Positions 59,290 to 64,000 of a stretch of 64,000 bases of DNA are shown one piece after another. The first letter of the stretch is position 1. Each line of letters opens with the position of its first letter. Both the position numbers and the translations under genes were made by a program. The stretch comes from Verrucomicrobiota bacterium (GTDB lineage Bacteria > Verrucomicrobiota > Verrucomicrobiia > Limisphaerales > UBA11320). The notes under the pieces were generated by a model, which searched no databases, was not told the DNA's origin, and saw nothing but the letters and a program-made list of their open reading frames with translations. Location: positions 62,001-126,000 of the forward strand of contig JACQFQ010000024.1 of assembly GCA_016199985.1 (NCBI GenBank), read 5' to 3'.

Positions 59290-61398
59290 CTATTGCAAGG
59301 CAAACTCCGCGAAGGCTTGGAGAGTCCCGCGCCCCGGTGGCACCGTGATGGAGAATGTCGCCTTTCCTCCACTCAGCAACACACTCGGCTCACCTGGACC
59401 CGGTTTATTGATCTCGTTGCCCACCATCGTTACGCGTAAGCGCACCGGCGTACCATCGGGAATGTTCTGAGCTTGCACGGTCACGGTGATGTCGCCGGGT
59501 TGACTGAAAGTGACATCAGGCGCCAGGATGTTCCCACCCGGTGGCTGGACGACGTTGTTTCCGGCGACCGCTATGATCTGCAGGGCATTGTCGTCGATGT
59601 TCACGGTCGGCTCAGCAACAGGCGAGCTAACGACAAGATTGGAGATGCTGTTCGGACTGATCGTGCCAAGCAGCCGGCGCTCGTAAGACTCCAGACGAAT
59701 GCGCCCATCACTGGCTGCTTGTAAGACTGCGCTATTGGTCAGGATAATTCGGTCCGCGCGCAAACGAATCGCACCCCCTGAACCGGCTCCTGAAAGCTCG
59801 CTGGGCTTGCCACCGTTCGCGACTATCGTTCCGCTTATGACGATGTCGCGTGATGACGCGATCAAGATTGCACCCCCTCCGCCCCCGCCATTGTTCCCGT
59901 ACGTGCCGACGGCTGAACCCCTGCCACCCCCGCCGGATCCGCCGACGAGCGGCACGATGAACGGGTTGCCATAGGTCGAAGCGTAAGTCCCCGGCTCTCC
60001 TGCTTCACCGCCGTTCATCCCTGGTCTTCCACCGCCTTGGCCTTGCCCAGGAGCGCCAGCATAGGAGCCTCCGGGGAAATAGGGTAACCCTCCCAAGCCA
60101 CCATCAAAACCGCCTGGACCTCCTGCTGGCGGCGGAACTGCAAATCCGCCAACGGTGCCATCTTCACCACTCACGTCCACGATTCCATCGATAGTCACTT
60201 TTCCACTCGCCAGCCATCGCACTGGTCGATTGCTGCGGCTCTTTCTGAAAACCACATGAGCGCCGTTGGCTACATCGACGGTCGTAAAATTCCACGCGCC
60301 ATCGGACCTTGCGCCAAGATCAAAGTACTGAACCCCATTCCAGTTCGTCCAAGCCGAGCCACTCCAAAGCCAAGTATCCCCCAACTCAATCCCGTACGTT
60401 CCTCCAGCCAACACCACTTGATTCCGCAGTTTGTCAAAGGCCAGAGAACCAAAATAGCGGGCAGTCGGAGGTGACGCGTTCGTGGCGATCGCCCAACTGG
60501 TTCCGTCCCACAACCACGTGTCGTTGACGGCTTGCAGTCCCGAGTTTCCTCCAAAGAGCACCACTACTTGCCTTGCCGCGTCGTAAGTCATCCCGTGGCC
60601 AGTCCGGGGCGTTGGGCTCTTGTCGGGTGGCGTTCTTTCGGTCCAGTCCACTCCGTTCCAAACCCAAGTATCGGCGAGTTGGATCTCGCCATCGTCTCGG
60701 CCACCGAAGAGAACGACTTCTCCTCGAGCCGCATCATAAGCCATGGCGAACTCCTGGCGTTTGCTCGGACTGTGCGCCGGAGTCCTGGGCAGCCAACTTG
60801 TGCCGTCCCAAACCCAGGTGTCGTTGAAATAGATACGAGGCGGGAAAGTAAATCCTCCGAAGAGAACGACTTCCCTTCGAGCCGAGTCATACACTAATCC
60901 GAAGGCACTGCGTCCGGTCGGCGACTTGGAAGGAGTCCTCGAATTCCAGTTTGTTCCATTCCAAATCCAGGTGTCACTAAGGCGTCCACTGCTATTAGCC
61001 CCACCAAAGAGAACTACCTGTTGTCGAGCGGCCTCATAAGCCATCGCGCTTCCGTTGCGTGCCGGTGGCCTAACCCCAGGTTTCTGCAATATCCAGTCAG
61101 TGCCGTCCCAAATCCAGGTATCATCCAATTGTCGCCCTGCTCCATAACCTCCAAACAAGACCAACTGGTTCCTGTCAGGATCACTTGCGACAGCGTATGC
61201 ATAACGCGCCGGGGTGAATGGGACGCGTGCCCGGAACGCTCCATCCACTCCAGTCGAACCGCTGTCGAACGGCAGGTCCTGGCCCATCAACGTTCCATTA
61301 GCCAATAGCCACAGGACAACACGCAACGCAGGAGTAGTGACGACCCGACCACCGCCAAAAGCGCTTACTAGCGTAAGCAGCAGATTCTTCGTACTCAT
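59290..61398 (-). CDS. Secreted Kelch-repeat protein with Gly-rich beta-helix region
   Basis: 702 residues. Signal-like N-terminus up to ..LLANGTLMGQD. Six Kelch repeats at about 55-390 carry V-V-L-F-G-G..L-x-D-T-W-[IVL]-W-D/N-G-T-x-W (galactose-oxidase-like propeller). A Gly-rich segment (440-560, with G-G-G-G-G-G-A-I-L-I-A-S) resembles bacterial beta-helix surface proteins. The end (600-700) is beta-sandwich-like. The catalytic Cys/Tyr of galactose oxidase could not be identified. Probable extracellular or outer-membrane-associated binding protein. Middle gene of the three-gene run. Confidence 0.85.
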   Translation of the reverse strand: MSTKNLLLTLVSAFGGGRVVTTPALRVVLWLLANGTLMGQDLPFDSGSTGVDGAFRARVPFTPARYAYAVASDPDRNQLVLFGGYGAGRQLDDTWIWDGTDWILQKPGVRPPARNGSAMAYEAARQQVVLFGGANSSGRLSDTWIWNGTNWNSRTPSKSPTGRSAFGLVYDSARREVVLFGGFTFPPRIYFNDTWVWDGTSWLPRTPAHSPSKRQEFAMAYDAARGEVVLFGGRDDGEIQLADTWVWNGVDWTERTPPDKSPTPRTGHGMTYDAARQVVVLFGGNSGLQAVNDTWLWDGTSWAIATNASPPTARYFGSLAFDKLRNQVVLAGGTYGIELGDTWLWSGSAWTNWNGVQYFDLGARSDGAWNFTTVDVANGAHVVFRKSRSNRPVRWLASGKVTIDGIVDVSGEDGTVGGFAVPPPAGGPGGFDGGLGGLPYFPGGSYAGAPGQGQGGGRPGMNGGEAGEPGTYASTYGNPFIVPLVGGSGGGGRGSAVGTYGNNGGGGGGAILIASSRDIVISGTIVANGGKPSELSGAGSGGAIRLRADRIILTNSAVLQAASDGRIRLESYERRLLGTISPNSISNLVVSSPVAEPTVNIDDNALQIIAVAGNNVVQPPGGNILAPDVTFSQPGDITVTVQAQNIPDGTPVRLRVTMVGNEINKPGPGEPSVLLSGGKATFSITVPPGRGTLQAFAEFALQ

Positions 61399-61435
61399 AG
61401 TGATTGTCCTTCCACTGGGTCTCCAGGGGGATTCA

Positions 61436-61450
61436 ATCCCGTTTCACGGG
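61436..61450. other. Short palindromic hairpin in the intergenic region before the Kelch gene
   Basis: TCCCGT-TTC-ACGGGA, a perfect 6-bp stem with a 3-base loop, in the 75-base gap between the TSP3/Ig gene and the Kelch gene. It may be a processing or attenuation site; no T run follows. Confidence 0.4.
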
Positions 61451-61473
61451 AGATTTGTACCTCGCTCCTGTGC

Positions 61474-63999
61474 TTATTTGTTCTCATAGGTCACAACTGG
61501 GGAAGAAAGAAACAAGTACGTCGGCCCCGGCTCCGGAGTGATATTGAATTCACTCACCGGCAGGGAAGAAGCGCTGACCCTCAGCGCTGGCTTGTTGTTC
61601 GAATCAAGTGGGCTGGTTCCGTGCCTTATTTCCAAGCCGTCGGGCCATCCATCTCCATCGGTGTCGATCTCGCGGGGATTTGTGCCGTATTTGAACACCT
61701 CATCGAAATCGGATAGACCGTCCCCATCGGTGTCACGGCTGGTTGCGCTGGTGCCGAGTAGGGTTTCGACCGCATCACTCAAACCGTCGCCATCACTGTC
61801 TGGGCAGGTCGGCGAAGGAATGCTACAGACGGTCTCATCAGCCAGGACCAGAAACAACCAATCGAAGGTGGAGATTATGTTGTCAGCTCGGTCCGAAAGG
61901 GGGGCAGAAAGTCTCGCGTGGTAAACACCACGCGCCAGGTTGGTGGGGAAGCGCAATGCGACGGCAGACGCTTGCTCGTAGTAGCTGAACGCCCCATTAG
62001 GGACGGTCACATCATCCGATGTGCCCGGCCGACCGTCGGCGCCCACGGCGTCTATGTGGAAGCTGGCTTCGCTTAGCGTGGATAGCTTCAATGGTTCATC
62101 GAAGTAAGCAGTGATTTGGTTCACGCCAGAGACTACGCTGGAGGGCGAAGGCGAAACTCGAATGACCTCCGGTGGTGTCAAGTCAGCGAAAAGTGCCACC
62201 TCGTACTCATCGCTCCAGGCGGTATTGCCACCGGTGTCGGTGGCCTTGGCGCGTATACGAAACGAGTTTGTTTTGCCCGTTCGCGCTGGGGTCACAAAGC
62301 GATGCTCAAATGGGAAGCTCACATCCCGGGTCACCTGTACCCCATTGATGTAGAATTCTACATCCCGTACCTGGACGTCATCTGCAGCCACAGCCGACAG
62401 GCGCGCCGCTTTCCCCTCCTCAGCTTGAGGCGGATCGAGCGAGAAACTCGCCTCAAGCGAGATCAAGGGAGGAACATGGGCGTTGTCGAAAGGCCTATAG
62501 TTTACCACCGTCAAACCGTTGGTGCCGTTGGCCACGAATCCAATGCCTGAAGCCAGGGTCACGCTTTGTGGGCCCGATGGCAGGACGTAGTAGGTCAGAG
62601 CATTGTCGGTGTTGGAAGGATCGCGGAGATCCATGACGTAGAAACGCGGTTGTCGAGTGGAGGGGCTCGTCGGGAATATGGTTCCCACTAATGCCCCCAG
62701 CCCCGATCCGTTGGCGACGATGGCCGCACTGGGCCGGCCATCCTGGCGGTCAGGGTTGCTGATGAGCACCAGGTTCGTGGGACTGGACACGCTCACGGTC
62801 GAAAACCCGCCCCCTACTGCTGCCGTGCTTGCCGCCGCCACATAAGCGATGTGGTTCCCAACGAACAACCGACCGCCTCCCTCGGCGAGGTTGAGACTTC
62901 CGCGATTGGCCATGGCAAAGTTGATCAATTCCAGGGCTTGCAAGCGGCCCGCTAGGTCCATTGTGTAAAGAAAACTTCCCTCGAGCGCCACGTCTGTCAA
63001 GCCGACGCCTAGAGGGAGCGTTTGCAAGATGTGGCCGGTCAACAGATCCACAGCAGTGAGCGAAGCACCGGTGGTAACGTAAGCCACCGTGGCGAAAACC
63101 TCCACTCGAGTGCCATTCACTCCTAACGAGCGAGCGACAACGGCCTGCATGGGATTCGATACGTCCACCAACTGCAAGCCGCCGCTGCCAGTCGTGACAA
63201 CAGCAATCTTCAGCGCGGGCACCACTACTACGTCTGTGGCGTCGCCCTTCAGTTTGAGTTGGCCGATGATGATGGGCTGGTCGAATCGGCCCACATCGAC
63301 GATGGCCAAACCGTAGCTTCCGGTTGCAACGTAAGCCAGATTCCCCTCCACAACTACCTCCTTCGCCTCGCCTCGCAGAGGGAGGCTGGCGATGATGCCG
63401 GTGGGAAAGCTACGACCGCTGTTAGGATCCAGCCCCTCCGCCAATTCGGCGTCGTCTGTAATGCCGTCCCCATCGGAATCGACCAGATCAGCGCGCGTGC
63501 CGAGGGCGAATTCTCCCTGGTCCGGAATACCGTCGCCATCGCTGTCCACTCCGCCGAAATGGTCGAGAATGAGTGTGCCGAGATCGGTCGCTTGGCCGCT
63601 TGAGTTGGATCGCCCATTATAGACGGCCCATCGGTTGTCCGCGGGGCGATAAAGCGTGAGAGTGTAGTCGGTATTGGGAGAGAGGATTTCGGTGAAAGTC
63701 CCATCCATGCTGGAATGGCCAGCCAGTTCGAAGCCGTTAGCCAACTTGAAGCGGTAGTAAAGTCGCGTGTCGCTGCCGAAGCCAGGATTCGTGGGGATGG
63801 GAACGGAGGCGGTGGGTGGAAGCATCGGCGGAGGTGCAGGCACAGGGGCAGGAGCCAGTGAGGGCGGAATCACGTTGACGTGGTAATGGCCGTTATGCCC
63901 CTTTACGAAACGAGTAAGTCCCAGCTCGTTGTAGAAGTAAGGGTCATTCCAATAAATCTCGCCCACGCCCGCCCTTGAAGGGGTCGTTATGTTCTGAAC
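61474..63999 (-). CDS. Secreted protein with LVIVD propeller, Ig-like and TSP3 calcium repeats, 5' partial
   Basis: The frame is open to the right window edge, so the N-terminus is missing; about 842 residues remain. Calcium-binding TSP3-type repeats with D-S-D-G-D-G-I-P-D (about 63,450-63,560 and again at 61,590-61,830, including D-T-D-G-D-G-L-S-D) flank a propeller of LVIVD-like blades (G-L-A-I-V-D-V; L-Q-L-V-D-V-S-N-P). An Ig-like domain and a Big_5-like domain (T-P-P-E-V-I-R-V-S-P) lie in between. There is a Pro/Ala linker near the N-terminal end of what is visible. First gene of the minus-strand run of secreted proteins. Probable large surface or matrix protein. Confidence 0.85.
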   Translation of the reverse strand, partial: VQNITTPSRAGVGEIYWNDPYFYNELGLTRFVKGHNGHYHVNVIPPSLAPAPVPAPPPMLPPTASVPIPTNPGFGSDTRLYYRFKLANGFELAGHSSMDGTFTEILSPNTDYTLTLYRPADNRWAVYNGRSNSSGQATDLGTLILDHFGGVDSDGDGIPDQGEFALGTRADLVDSDGDGITDDAELAEGLDPNSGRSFPTGIIASLPLRGEAKEVVVEGNLAYVATGSYGLAIVDVGRFDQPIIIGQLKLKGDATDVVVVPALKIAVVTTGSGGLQLVDVSNPMQAVVARSLGVNGTRVEVFATVAYVTTGASLTAVDLLTGHILQTLPLGVGLTDVALEGSFLYTMDLAGRLQALELINFAMANRGSLNLAEGGGRLFVGNHIAYVAAASTAAVGGGFSTVSVSSPTNLVLISNPDRQDGRPSAAIVANGSGLGALVGTIFPTSPSTRQPRFYVMDLRDPSNTDNALTYYVLPSGPQSVTLASGIGFVANGTNGLTVVNYRPFDNAHVPPLISLEASFSLDPPQAEEGKAARLSAVAADDVQVRDVEFYINGVQVTRDVSFPFEHRFVTPARTGKTNSFRIRAKATDTGGNTAWSDEYEVALFADLTPPEVIRVSPSPSSVVSGVNQITAYFDEPLKLSTLSEASFHIDAVGADGRPGTSDDVTVPNGAFSYYEQASAVALRFPTNLARGVYHARLSAPLSDRADNIISTFDWLFLVLADETVCSIPSPTCPDSDGDGLSDAVETLLGTSATSRDTDGDGLSDFDEVFKYGTNPREIDTDGDGWPDGLEIRHGTSPLDSNNKPALRVSASSLPVSEFNITPEPGPTYLFLSSPVVTYENK

Positions 64000-64000
64000 T

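Noticed and set aside
1..64000. Prophage, integron or intact insertion sequence
   Set aside because: No integrase, transposase, attachment site or phage structural operon; only degenerate repeat fragments and one S74 domain.

Overview
The window is GC-rich, compactly coded DNA from what is most likely a soil or freshwater Verrucomicrobiota bacterium of the Pedosphaera/Limisphaerales type. Evidence: very large secreted proteins built from LamG, CARDB, Calx-beta, Ig-like and cohesin-like modules; several ending in a similar C-terminal module (aromatic-R-V near the last residues); PEP-CTERM and VPDSG-CTERM-like sorting tails; ECF sigma factors paired with a WD40 Ser/Thr kinase or with a vWA/anti-sigma protein; and degenerate interspersed repeats. 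No rRNA, tRNA, CRISPR array or intact mobile element was seen. The taxon is an inference, since there is no marker gene.

Layout. 1-10.9 kb: 3' part of a giant secreted multidomain protein, cut by the window edge. 11.0-12.5 kb: a small VOC / DoxX / SRPBCC cluster. 12.6-14.1 kb: exported PQQ-like beta-propeller with EF-hands. 14.1-18.3 kb (minus): ECF sigma factor followed by a transmembrane Ser/Thr kinase with 14 WD40 blades. 18.3-19.2 kb: gene-poor, with repeat copy A. 19.2-22.9 kb (minus): exported protein of unknown function, sensor kinase and OmpR-type regulator in one tight operon. 22.9-26.3 kb: repeat copies B and C, a VPDSG-CTERM-like protein behind a near-perfect sigma-54 promoter, and an MFS transporter. 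26.3-28.7 kb: PEP-CTERM-like protein overlapping a convergent M28 peptidase. 28.9-39.9 kb: ECF sigma factor, anti-sigma-like/vWA membrane protein and a 2381-residue internally duplicated envelope protein, translationally tight and in my view the most interesting unit here. 40.0-48.5 kb (minus): secreted sedolisin/subtilisin-like protease with four tandem ~1.09-kb modules. 48.7-50.9 kb (minus): ComB-like phosphatase and MFS transporter. 51.2-53.6 kb: YadA-head-like repeat protein with an S74 intramolecular chaperone domain. 53.7-55.1 kb (minus): MoaD/ThiS-like protein plus BNR/sialidase-fold propeller. 55.5-58.1 kb: Tat-exported phospholipase C. 58.3-64.0 kb (minus): three secreted proteins (cohesin-like, Kelch, and TSP3/Ig) in visibly less GC-rich DNA.

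Common theme: surface and extracellular biology. Most genes encode exported adhesins, hydrolases or propellers, and the remainder are largely the sensing systems (two ECF modules and one two-component system) that could control the envelope. Assignments come from reading motifs by eye; no database search was possible.
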